Of a stretch of DNA of 43,979 bases, positions 17,579 through 25,455 are shown piece after piece. The notes beneath the pieces are model-generated. The model made no database searches, was not told the DNA's origin, and worked only from the letters and a program-made list of their open reading frames with translations. The stretch is from Terriglobia bacterium. GTDB taxonomy: Bacteria > Acidobacteriota > Terriglobia > Acidiferrales > UBA7541. The DNA lies in NCBI GenBank assembly GCA_020072765.1, contig JAIQGD010000008.1, forward strand, positions 1 to 43,979, read 5' to 3'. Made by a program: the position numbers and the translations under genes. Each line of letters opens with the position of its first letter. Position 1 is the stretch's first letter.

Positions 17579-20500
17579 TTACCGCACCACGCGCCAATTC
17601 AGGGTGGCGGCGGCGGGGGTGAGCGATCCGGCGGTGGGGTTGCAAACCAGAAAGTTGACGTTGCCGCTGGTCACGTAGGGCAGCACGTGCAGGCCCGCGG
17701 TGTAGCCGGTTCCGGGCGCGGCGTTGAACGACCACTCGATCGCATCGGAGGAGGTAACGCCCGTGGCGGCGGATGTCACCACGGTCGCGCAGGACGTCGC
17801 GGAAATTGCCGTCGTGCCCAGTGTGGAAGTCCCGCTGGCGATGACCTGCGGCACGTTCAGGAAGCTGCCGTTGTTGTAGCTGCACTTCACCGTGTGCGCG
17901 GTCGAGTCGCCGTAGCAGACATCGTTGCCTGTGGACGCCGAGGGCGCGGTGGTCTCAGGCAGCGTTACGCCTGGCCCAAACGCCTGCATTTTGTTCCAGT
18001 AGCCGAGTTGGTTGTATCCGGGCTTGAGATTGCCTCCCGACCAGTTCACCAGCGCGGCGGTGGAGTTGTTGTAGAAAGCTACGCCCGGGGAGCCGCTCGT
18101 GAGCGCCGAGTCGGTCCAGGTAATCAGGAGCGCTCCATTGTAGTAGGCGCGCAGCGTGGAGCCCACGACTTCCAGGCGCATCACGTCGTTGACGGCGCAG
18201 GCTGCGCCTGCCGTAGTGAGGACCGTGCGCGCCCCAGCGACGAATTTGTCCAAGCTCGCCCCGCTTCCCGTGTTGCACCAGAACTGATAATAGTTTCCCG
18301 ACGCGCTGCCTCGAACCGCAGGTCCCAATGCTAGGTTTGCCGCGCCTGTCACCGAAATCGTCGCCTGCGCGAATTGGTCGGCGTTCCATGTCTGGCCGGA
18401 GTAGTACGCGCCAGTCCACGTGTTAAGTGCGGTGCCTACAGCAGCGTTTGAACTGATCCCCACGGTGCCCTGGCTTTGCGTCCAGTTCTGTCCCAACGTG
18501 GAGGAGTTGGCGCGTGTGAAGCTGTCCTCGACCGTATCCGTTAGCGGCATGAACGAGTAGCAGGTAGCCGCAGCCAGACATGCGGGGGTGTAGGGAGGGG
18601 CCGTCGCCGTGCGCAGCGGGATGCTCACGCCGCCTAGTCTCGCCGTGGTACCCGCCACGTCCAGGTTGAACAGCGGATTGGCCGTGCCAATGCCCAACGA
18701 AGTCGGCGTGAAGCGGTGCTGCGACTGGTAGGTCAAATAAGCTGCCCTGTTGTATACGCAGCAAGACATCGTGCCGGTGTCGGTGTAGGTGGTCGTTCCG
18801 CTACCGGCCACATTTGCGTAATAGAGCGAGGTTGTCCAGTGGTTTGCAGTACCTCGGTAGACGCAATAGCCCGCGACGCTGGTGAGTGCCGAGGTCGCAG
18901 GAAGCGTCCAACTCAGCGAAGCCGCGTTGTTACCTCCGGAGATCGTCACGGCGTTCGATGCGAGCGACGGCGCTGAGAGCGTGCCAGAGCAGGTGAGCGC
19001 TGTCTCAGCGGCCACAAAGTAGTAATACGTTCCCGCCGCGAGTGTCCCGCCCGTGGTCGGAGTTCCAGTCACAGCGGTCGGAGGATAGAGCACGGGGAAG
19101 CTCACATCTATCGAGGCCGGAGTGCTGCCCGGCTTGAACGAGGCGTCGTAGCCGTAGGCGGTGCCGCTGTTGAACATGTAGCCCTGCGACGGATTGATGC
19201 CCAAGGACGCGAAGTACGACCCGCCCACAGTGAAGCGTGCGGGAGGCCCATAAGGAGCTGCGGAGCTGAATTGGGGGAACGTCTCCGGCACGTCGCTGGT
19301 GAGCGCTCCAACGTCGCTCGAATTGGCGAAGAAGTCCGTACCGTTGGTGGTCTGCACCGACGCGCCGGCGATGGGATTACCAGAGCCATCAGTCACAGAG
19401 CCCGTGCAGGCATAATCGCAGGTGGTGATGGAGGTCGATCCGAGCAGCGTCCCCGACGTCATCGTGATCGCCCGCACGAACCCGACATGGTTCATCGTGA
19501 CGCCATCGAGCAAGCCGCCGCCAGGGACGTTGAAGTTGATCGCGGCATAGTTCGTGCCCACGCTGTCGGAATCGCTCACGTGGTCGAACGTCAGATCGGT
19601 AAGCTCGTAGGCGCCGCCTCCGGTCGTGGTGGCGTACAGGAAATCCACCGAGGAGCTTTCCCGCACGATGTTGCGGAACACGAATCCTCCCGGAGGCGCG
19701 CCAGACACGCCCACACGTTGATCGTAGTGAATCGCTCCTCCGATCATGATGAGGTCCGAGAAATAGAACAGGTAATTGGCGTTGACGTTGCCTGGGCCAC
19801 TATCCCCAACGATCAGCACTTCATCCAGCGAATGACTGTTATTGCTCGTGATGGTGCCGCCCTTGTACCAGAACCACAGTTGGTTGGCGAGCTTGAGCGG
19901 GGCGTTATCAGCCATACCCGTCACGCCGACCTCCAGCGAGACGTTCTTGAACGTGGTCCAGCTCGCTCCATGTGTGCCGACAGCCTGGTTGTAGCCGTAG
20001 ATGGCGAGATTCTCGATAGTCGTGCCGTTGTTGGGGAAGTCCAACTCGAACACCGGCATTGCGTTCGGGCTGGCCCCCGGCACATTCACCAACAATGTAG
20101 CTTGCGGAGCCATCGAGAACTGCCCGTATCCCAGCAAGCTGCCCCCGCCGATCAGATGCAGCCCGCTGCACATCGGCAGGACCGCAGAGGTCGAGGGCGT
20201 TTGCGGCTGACTGAGGAGGTAGAATCCCGGTGGAAAGTAAACATCCGGGATGCTATGTCCTGTTCCCGTGCCATTCCTCATGGCGCACGCCGCGTTAATG
20301 GCATTGCTGATCGCGGCAGTGTCGTCGGTCGCTCCGTCCCCCTTGGCGCCGTACGGCGGAGCCGTGACGTCCACATACGGCCGCGGTCCTTTGATCGCCT
20401 CATTGCCGCCGATGTTGACCGACGAAGGGGCAAAAATGCCGGAGGTCAGCGTGCCATTCACCGTGGCGTTTCCGGCGACACTGAGATTGCCGCCCAGCGT

Positions 20501-20965
20501 CAGCCCGAACGCGGAGATGTTGTTGCCCGAACTGGAAGAGGAAACGTCCGGGGCGAGAATGACGTCGCGGTAGGTGAGCGTGCCGGAGATGCCCGGGCCG
20601 GAGATCTGCACGACGTAGCGGCCCGCCGGCGCATAGAAGTGGTAATTGCCGATGCCGTCGGTCTGCAGCGGGTTGGCGGCGGGGACGGTCAGCGTGGCGT
20701 CGGTATAAATCGAGGCCAGCGGCGCGCACGGCGTGCCCGTGGCGGAGGCTTGGCACACGGTCACCGTGGCGCCCGGGACGGGATGCCCGCCGGGGCCGAA
20801 GACGACGTCGTCCTTGCGTGACCCCTGGGCCTCGGCCCCGGACGCCAGCAGCGCGAGCAGCGCCGTGAGCGCCAGCATCGCGAGGGCCGCGCACTTCGCG
20901 CGCGTCCGAATTGGCGTGTGCGCGCTGGCCTGCCTGCGGTTGCCGGCAATCCAAATGATTCTCAT
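17579..20965 (-). CDS. Giant beta-helix tailspike-like protein with signal peptide
   Basis: The 1128-residue product starts with a basic region and a hydrophobic core (about 24-42) ending 'ASGAEA', a good signal peptidase I site. A carboxypeptidase-regulatory-like beta-sandwich comes next ('GPGGHPVPGATVTVC', 'DGIGNYHFYAPAGRYVVQIS', about 55-140). Then comes a pectate-lyase-3/right-handed beta-helix domain opening with 'YVDVTAPPYGAKGDGATDDT' (about 197-216). Later parts include a fibronectin-like segment (about 640-730) and a LamG-like segment (about 830-990). The start chosen is the ATG at 20963-20965 with GGAAG upstream; a GTG six codons earlier is possible. Position among virion genes suggests receptor binding or polysaccharide cleavage. 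The export signal is odd for a tail protein and leaves open a host surface protein. Confidence 0.8.
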   Translation of the reverse strand: MRIIWIAGNRRQASAHTPIRTRAKCAALAMLALTALLALLASGAEAQGSRKDDVVFGPGGHPVPGATVTVCQASATGTPCAPLASIYTDATLTVPAANPLQTDGIGNYHFYAPAGRYVVQISGPGISGTLTYRDVILAPDVSSSSSGNNISAFGLTLGGNLSVAGNATVNGTLTSGIFAPSSVNIGGNEAIKGPRPYVDVTAPPYGAKGDGATDDTAAISNAINAACAMRNGTGTGHSIPDVYFPPGFYLLSQPQTPSTSAVLPMCSGLHLIGGGSLLGYGQFSMAPQATLLVNVPGASPNAMPVFELDFPNNGTTIENLAIYGYNQAVGTHGASWTTFKNVSLEVGVTGMADNAPLKLANQLWFWYKGGTITSNNSHSLDEVLIVGDSGPGNVNANYLFYFSDLIMIGGAIHYDQRVGVSGAPPGGFVFRNIVRESSSVDFLYATTTGGGAYELTDLTFDHVSDSDSVGTNYAAINFNVPGGGLLDGVTMNHVGFVRAITMTSGTLLGSTSITTCDYACTGSVTDGSGNPIAGASVQTTNGTDFFANSSDVGALTSDVPETFPQFSSAAPYGPPARFTVGGSYFASLGINPSQGYMFNSGTAYGYDASFKPGSTPASIDVSFPVLYPPTAVTGTPTTGGTLAAGTYYYFVAAETALTCSGTLSAPSLASNAVTISGGNNAASLSWTLPATSALTSVAGYCVYRGTANHWTTSLYYANVAGSGTTTYTDTGTMSCCVYNRAAYLTYQSQHRFTPTSLGIGTANPLFNLDVAGTTARLGGVSIPLRTATAPPYTPACLAAATCYSFMPLTDTVEDSFTRANSSTLGQNWTQSQGTVGISSNAAVGTALNTWTGAYYSGQTWNADQFAQATISVTGAANLALGPAVRGSASGNYYQFWCNTGSGASLDKFVAGARTVLTTAGAACAVNDVMRLEVVGSTLRAYYNGALLITWTDSALTSGSPGVAFYNNSTAALVNWSGGNLKPGYNQLGYWNKMQAFGPGVTLPETTAPSASTGNDVCYGDSTAHTVKCSYNNGSFLNVPQVIASGTSTLGTTAISATSCATVVTSAATGVTSSDAIEWSFNAAPGTGYTAGLHVLPYVTSGNVNFLVCNPTAGSLTPAAATLNWRVVR

Positions 20966-21016
20966 GATCTTCCATTCTCCCACGGCGCCTCGGCGCCGCT
21001 ATTCGGAATCGCCCGC

Positions 21017-21112
21017 GTCATCCCAAGCGGAACGAGGGATCTCTGTTCGGCGTGGCACAGCCACGCGCGGACGCCAAAAGGGGTTCCTCGTCGCTCCGCT
21101 CCTCGGAATGAC
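21017..21112. repeat. Family B palindromic element, copy 5
   Basis: From GTCATCCCAAGCGGAACGAG to CGCTCCTCGGAATGACG, upstream of the tailspike-like gene. A reverse heptad array follows at about 21150-21181 and provides the TGA of the zinc-ribbon gene. Confidence 0.88.
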
Positions 21113-21176
21113 GGCCCGTCTGGAGGCGGGTGCGGCGTGACGTCGAGAACCCTCACCATTCGCCACTAGCCACGAA

Positions 21177-21869
21177 TCACTTCTTCGCGCTCAAGCCATG
21201 CTGCGCGGCCTTCTCGGCATCCAGAATCGCGCCGCAATGCTTGCAGACGGCGACGCCGGTCTTCACCTTCTCGCCGCACGCGGGACACTCGCTCAGACGC
21301 ATGGGGACGTAGGCCCACTCGCGCTCGACTCCCAGGGCGATGGCCGCGCGGCGATGCAGGTCGGAAATTTCGCGGAACGAATGCCCGCGCGCCCACAGCG
21401 TGTCGCCCTCGCCGATCAGACGATGATAATACGCATCGCGCCGCGCCGCTGCTGCGGAGAGTTCCTCGGCCGTGGGCCGAGGTCCGGCGCAGACGAAGAT
21501 GCCGTGGTCGTGCAGGTCCTGCAGGAGATCCTCGGCGATCTCGCGCGCGGAAATGGTGAAGGGGAAGCGGCGGTTGTCGCCCAGGTCAATGGCGTCGCCG
21601 CGCGAAGTGATCAGCAGCAGCGCGTAGGCCGGGCCGGAGCCGCCAGGCTCGCCGCCTGGGCTCCCGGCCTTGGGGCACGCAGGAATGTGGTAGAAGCCGT
21701 GCGTGCGGGACACGTACCAATCCTGCTCGGAAATCGAGGCGATCGCCACGGTCGCGGCCGTGTCGCCTTTCGGGCGCGTCTCCACCACAATGTCGCGGCG
21801 GCTCGCGCTCGCCGGCGCGGGCCCCGCGTGCGGGGTCTTCGTCGTTGTTGCTGTCAGTTCCGTGTGCAA
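21177..21869 (-). CDS. Phage-cluster protein with C-terminal zinc ribbon
   Basis: The ~230-residue protein has an unrecognised N-terminal region, a central globular part ('EQDWYVSRTHGFYHIPACPK', 'RREFTIS'-like segment 'RRFPFTISAREIAEDLLQDL'), a helical stretch, and a C-terminal zinc ribbon: 'CPACGEKV' and 'CKHCGAILD', two CxxC pairs 10 residues apart. The proposed start is a TTG at 21867-21869 with AAGGAAAC 8 nt upstream; further upstream the frame runs through a family B repeat. A fragment 'PKAGSPGGEPGGSG' may be repeat-derived. It probably belongs to the virion or to DNA/RNA handling, but no function can be named. Confidence 0.68.
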   Translation of the reverse strand: MHTELTATTTKTPHAGPAPASASRRDIVVETRPKGDTAATVAIASISEQDWYVSRTHGFYHIPACPKAGSPGGEPGGSGPAYALLLITSRGDAIDLGDNRRFPFTISAREIAEDLLQDLHDHGIFVCAGPRPTAEELSAAAARRDAYYHRLIGEGDTLWARGHSFREISDLHRRAAIALGVEREWAYVPMRLSECPACGEKVKTGVAVCKHCGAILDAEKAAQHGLSAKK

Positions 21870-22251
21870 GGAAGTTTCCTTTCGAACGTGATTAGTGATT
21901 GGCCTGCCCGCCGGAGCGCACCGCGCGTAGGCGGGTGATTGATCGAACGGTGGTGTAGCGGCCGCCTTCAGGCGGACGCTCTCTCGGGCGCTCGATCCGG
22001 GTGTCATTCCGGGGAGCGGAGCGCGGTGTATGCGCCCCGGCGCATTTTGTCGGGGCGACGAGGAATCCCTCTTCGTGTGCGCGCGCCGCCGGGGGCCAAA
22101 CCCAAGAGAGATCCCTCGCTCCGCTCGGGATGACAGCGCGCCTGTTTGGTTCACTACGCGTGCAGCTCACGGCTCGCGATGACCCCGCGGCAGCGGCCGC
22201 GCCGCCCGCGCGCCGCAAAGAACCTAACCCCTACTCCCTAAACCCTCGCCC
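21870..22251. other. Repeat-filled spacer with family B copy 6
   Basis: Holds a short forward heptad run (about 21886-21902), a GTAGCGGCCGCCTTCAGGCG element (about 21954-21973) like the one inside the gene at 8615-9085, the family B element at 22003-22135, and a variant reverse heptad array (about 22224-22260; units CTAACCC, CTACTCC, CTAAACC, CTCGCCC). The array gives the TAG of the next gene. No gene is seen. Confidence 0.78.
22003..22135. repeat. Family B palindromic element, copy 6
   Basis: Inverted relative to copy 4 and almost the same length, from GTCATTCCGGGGAGCGGAGC to CGCTCGGGATGACAG, with the inner CCCCGGCGCATTTTGTCGGG hairpin. Confidence 0.9.
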
Positions 22252-22803
22252 CTAATCACTGAGCACCTCATCGGCGGCGCGGTCCCACTCGCGGGCGCGG
22301 CGTTCCTCGCGGGCGGCCAGCGCGGCGCGAGCGTCCTGGCGCGGCTGGCGGCGCGCCCATTCGACGGCACGGACGATTGTGTCGCACGCCGCGGGCGTCA
22401 GCGGAAGGAATTCCCCGCCCGGGCCCTCGAGCGTGAAGCAGTGCTCGTATTCGCCGCGCGAAGGGTAGGGCCCCAGCGCAGGGATGCGGATGCCGTCGGC
22501 GGTCTCGACGGCCTGCTCGTACCACTGGCGCGGCGAGCCGTAGGATTCCGGCGGCATCCAGCGTTCCAGGTGCCAGCGGTCCAGCGGCAGATATTTCGGC
22601 ACGCGGCGTAACTCGATCGTCTCGCGCGTGACGTTGCCGTGCTCGTCGCGGTCGCTCCAGCGTCCGCCGATCCACGCCAGGCGCGACCCGCCCCACACCA
22701 CGCGGAAGTTCGGCTCGCCGAAGCGGTTCCATCCGCCCGCGCGCGCGACGCGCTGCTGGACCGCGTCGGGCGCCTCGTGCGTTTCACGCAACACGCGGAT
22801 CAT
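22252..22803 (-). CDS. Conserved phage protein of unknown function
   Basis: The 183-residue product contains 'FGEPNFRVVWGGSRLAWIGG', 'ELRRVPKYLPLDRWHLERWM', 'SYGSPRQWYEQAVE', 'GPYPSRGEYEHCFTLEGPGG' and 'EFLPLTPAACDTIVRAVEWA', then an Arg/Ala-rich helix. This pattern of Trp-rich motifs is familiar from conserved proteins found upstream of tail genes in environmental phages, but no biochemical role is known to me. The last residues 'LSD' and the TAG lie in a heptad-type array. Its start at 22801-22803 is 63 nt from the divergent Hcp gene. Confidence 0.72.
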   Translation of the reverse strand: MIRVLRETHEAPDAVQQRVARAGGWNRFGEPNFRVVWGGSRLAWIGGRWSDRDEHGNVTRETIELRRVPKYLPLDRWHLERWMPPESYGSPRQWYEQAVETADGIRIPALGPYPSRGEYEHCFTLEGPGGEFLPLTPAACDTIVRAVEWARRQPRQDARAALAAREERRAREWDRAADEVLSD

Positions 22804-22866
22804 AAGTGCGGGGCGCCGCGGCGAATTCGTAGGAAAATGGCGTAGGTTCGCTCAAGGAGGAGTTTC

Positions 22867-23583
22867 ATGACAACGATCGCAACGGCACGTCTGCGTGTGT
22901 TCGGATTGGCAACGGCCTTGGTGTTTGTTCTCGGCATGGGCACGGCTCAGGCGCAAACGGCGGGCTTTATTCGCGTGGTGACGGCGCAGGGAGCGCTCGA
23001 CGGCGCGTCGAAAGATCCCGCGTACCTGAAGTGGATTCCCGTGGCTTCCGTGGTGGCCGCCGATCTGAACGGCGATGCCGCGGCCGACCGCGAATCTTCC
23101 GCGCCTTCGGTTTCTGAAATCACTGTGGCGCGTGAGCACGGCTCCGGCATGGCCACTGGCAGAACGGAGAACATCGGCTCGCAAAGTTCAGGGGCCGGCG
23201 CGGGAAAGGCGTCCACCGGGGCCACGACGCTTCGCGAAAGTCCCACGCTGTCTTCCACCGGCAAGACGACGGTTCGCGAAAGCCCCACGATGGCGTCCAG
23301 CGGGCCGCGTGAAGTAGGGTCCGGTATGGCGACTGGGAAGCGCATGCACAAGCCGCTCACGATCATGAAGCAAGTCGACGTAAGTTCGCCCAACTTGCGA
23401 CAACTGCTGGTCACTGGAACGGCGATTCCCGAGGTGGACGTCGCGGTTGCGCAGGGCGGGGCCGGCATGCGGCGCTACGTGCTGCAGAACGTGATGGTCA
23501 CCTCGATTCAGAGCGTGTCGTCCGGGGGCGACCGGCCGATGGAATCGATATCGTTCACTTACCAGAAAATCGAGATGAAATAG
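22867..23583 (+). CDS. Secreted Hcp-family (type VI tube protein-like) protein
   Basis: The 238-residue protein has a signal peptide (about 1-30, 'ATALVFVLGMGTAQAQ'). Two halves of an Hcp1-type fold follow: 'AYLKWIPVASVVAADLNGDA' at 55-75 and 'KPLTIMKQVDVSSPNLRQLL', 'YVLQNVMVTSIQSVSSGGDR', 'ESISFTYQKIEM' at the end. Between them is a ~90-residue insert with near-repeats 'ATTLRESPTLSSTG' and 'KTTVRESPTMASSG' and two 'GSGMATG' blocks. Canonical Hcp is cytoplasmic and about 160 residues, so the export signal and insert are unusual. AGGAGG stands 6 nt before the ATG. An intrinsic terminator follows. No other type VI gene is in view. Confidence 0.82.
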   Translation: MTTIATARLRVFGLATALVFVLGMGTAQAQTAGFIRVVTAQGALDGASKDPAYLKWIPVASVVAADLNGDAAADRESSAPSVSEITVAREHGSGMATGRTENIGSQSSGAGAGKASTGATTLRESPTLSSTGKTTVRESPTMASSGPREVGSGMATGKRMHKPLTIMKQVDVSSPNLRQLLVTGTAIPEVDVAVAQGGAGMRRYVLQNVMVTSIQSVSSGGDRPMESISFTYQKIEMK

Positions 23584-23622
23584 CCCGCGTTACCTGCACG
23601 CATCGAACCGGGTGGAACTATC

Positions 23623-23665
23623 GGGGCGGCCTCTCCTGTTGCCAGGGGGCCGCCCCTTTTGTTTT
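23623..23665 (+). terminator. Intrinsic terminator of the Hcp-like gene
   Basis: GGGGCGGCC (23623-23631) pairs perfectly with GGCCGCCCC (23648-23656), followed by TTTTGTTTT. It lies 40 nt after the stop of the Hcp-like gene. Confidence 0.9.
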
Positions 23666-23833
23666 GGCAAAGGGTCGCAGGGGCACGCCTTCCGCCGGAC
23701 CGCATCGAGGAGCCCGCAGGCATCGCGTCGATGAGCGGCCAGCTCGTAGCCGTGCCCCCGCGTTCGTGGTGGTGGTGTGAAGGGATACTGAAAACGCACA
23801 CAAAAGCGGTGTCATCTCCGGTATCGGGAGCGC

Positions 23834-23935
23834 GAAGGTGTGGATGTAGAGCCGCGGCCTTTAGCGCGGCAGGTACGACGCGCCTCGGCGACGCCACCGT
23901 GCCGGGCTGAAGGCCCCGGCGCTACAGAAACACCT
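23834..23935. repeat. Family C element, copy 4
   Basis: AAGGTGTGGATGTAGAGCCG ... ACCGTGCCGGGCTGAAGG ... CGGCGCTACAGAAACACCT. The rest of the 23666-24007 spacer shows no gene. Confidence 0.88.
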
Positions 23936-24007
23936 GGGAAGGAATCTGAGGAAGATCCTTCGGCGGGCGGAGGGCGCCCACCGAAGGATCATGAGCCTAA
24001 CGGGATG

Positions 24008-25282
24008 TTAGTACCCCGTCGGGATGGCCAGGTTGTCGATGTAAGCGCCGGCGCGCGGCGCTTCATTCCACACCTGGAAGCCGGTGACGAAATAGAAGAT
24101 GTACGCCGCAGCGAGTCCTCCGCTGGCGCCGTAGATGGGGAACACGGTTTGCCCGCCGACATCGTAGAAGTCGATGTCCTGCATGACGGCGCGTCCCCAG
24201 TGCGACAGGTCGAGGAAATCCACGCGCGACTGATTGGCGTTGATGCTCGACATGATGGGCACGCCGGCCATGGACTTTTCGCCGGTGAACAGCAGGTCGA
24301 GGTCGCTGGCGCGCCCGCCCGCTCCCTCCTTGATGATCTGCGAGATGGTGACGCCGAGCTGCTCCCACTGGTGCTCCTGTTCGAGCGAGGTGTAGGCAAT
24401 CAGCTTGCTCACCTGGTTGCTGCCCAGCGCTTTGCGCACCTTGTTGATGGCCAGGCGCACCACGCCCGGCGTGAGCGCGGAGTTGCTGCCGTTGACGCGC
24501 GGCGTGGCCAGTTCCACCGGATAGGTCGCGCGGTTCAGGTTGAGCCACGTGCCGGTGGTGGCGTTGGACTGGTGGTAGAGGATGCCGAACAGCGACACGG
24601 GCGACGCGCCGGTGAGCCCGTCATGCACGATCACGTCGTTCACCGTGGTGCCCGCCGGCAACGTATCCACCTGAATCAGCGAATTGAACGGATCGACGAG
24701 CATGATGCTGGCCGAGCCGCGATTGGTCGTCAGCGTCGGGTCGTACACCTGCACAGTCTGGTTGTGGTAGAAGAGCTGCGCGCCGGGCGGCTTCGCCAGG
24801 GTGTACTGCGCGGCGACGCCGCCGGGCAGGCCCGTGGTGGTGATGGCGCTGATCGTGCCGAGCACGCCGTTGCCGTTGGTCTGCATCACCTTGTCGAGAA
24901 ACGCGCGGAACTGCGCCATGGCGTTCTTCACTTCGCGCTTGGCGGCGTTCTCGACGGCCTTATCGGGAGCGTTGCTGGCGTACTCGACCAGCTTGGAGAT
25001 TTCCACGGCGTGCCGGAAAAATACCGGCGTCACCTGGGCCACGTCGTAGATGGTGCCCGAACCGCGGCCCAGGTCGCCGCCGTCCATGTTGGCGAGACCC
25101 GCCTTGCCTCCCGGACGGATTTGCAGCGGGAGCCGCATGTTGCGGGCGCTGACGCGTTCCACGTCGCCGCGCTGCTGGATCATGGTCAGCAGGATGTCGT
25201 CCCGCTCGTACAGCAGCGGAAGTTTGTCGCGGACCTTTTCCAGTTGCAGCGCAACCGATTGCGCATTCTGCATCTGTGCCAT
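24008..25282 (-). CDS. Phage major capsid protein
   Basis: The 424-residue protein starts at the ATG at 25280-25282; GGGGG about 11 nt upstream may serve as ribosome site. Features of the HK97-fold capsid proteins used by P22-like and related phages are present. The N-terminal helix region is 'VALQLEKVRDKLPLLYERDD'. There is a long central part with 'RREVKNAMAQF'-type helix ('AAKREVKNAMAQFRAFLDKV'), an Asn/Thr-rich insertion region, and a C-terminal domain with 'KVRKALGSNQVSKLIAYTSL', 'QWEQLGVTISQIIKEG', 'LLFTGEKSMAGVPIMSS' and 'GFQVWNEAPRAGAYIDNLAI'. It follows the scaffold-like gene, the usual order. No repeat insertion interrupts it, unlike its neighbours. Confidence 0.88.
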   Translation of the reverse strand: MAQMQNAQSVALQLEKVRDKLPLLYERDDILLTMIQQRGDVERVSARNMRLPLQIRPGGKAGLANMDGGDLGRGSGTIYDVAQVTPVFFRHAVEISKLVEYASNAPDKAVENAAKREVKNAMAQFRAFLDKVMQTNGNGVLGTISAITTTGLPGGVAAQYTLAKPPGAQLFYHNQTVQVYDPTLTTNRGSASIMLVDPFNSLIQVDTLPAGTTVNDVIVHDGLTGASPVSLFGILYHQSNATTGTWLNLNRATYPVELATPRVNGSNSALTPGVVRLAINKVRKALGSNQVSKLIAYTSLEQEHQWEQLGVTISQIIKEGAGGRASDLDLLFTGEKSMAGVPIMSSINANQSRVDFLDLSHWGRAVMQDIDFYDVGGQTVFPIYGASGGLAAAYIFYFVTGFQVWNEAPRAGAYIDNLAIPTGY

Positions 25283-25455
25283 TGGATGTGTTTCCCCCTT
25301 GGATTGGAGTTCGTGTGGCACAGCCACTCCTGGCTGTGCTCTTCTACGGTGTGAAGGCGCGGCAAAATCCCTCCGCGCGATTCCTCTTCATGCGGGATGC
25401 ACACCCAAGAGTGCGTGTGCCACGGAGATGTCCTCTACGGACGGGTGAACAGGGA
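25283..25455. other. Spacer with family D and family F-like hairpins
   Basis: CACAGCCA-CTCC-TGGCTGTG (25319-25338) is a perfect 8-bp hairpin upstream of the capsid gene, the inverse of the copy at 1996-2015. A weaker ACACCCAAGAGTGCGTGTGCC follows at about 25401-25421. Confidence 0.75.

Noticed and set aside
19271-20821. Plus-strand open frame of 516 codons
   Set aside because: It is antisense to the tailspike-like gene, whose domains are clear.
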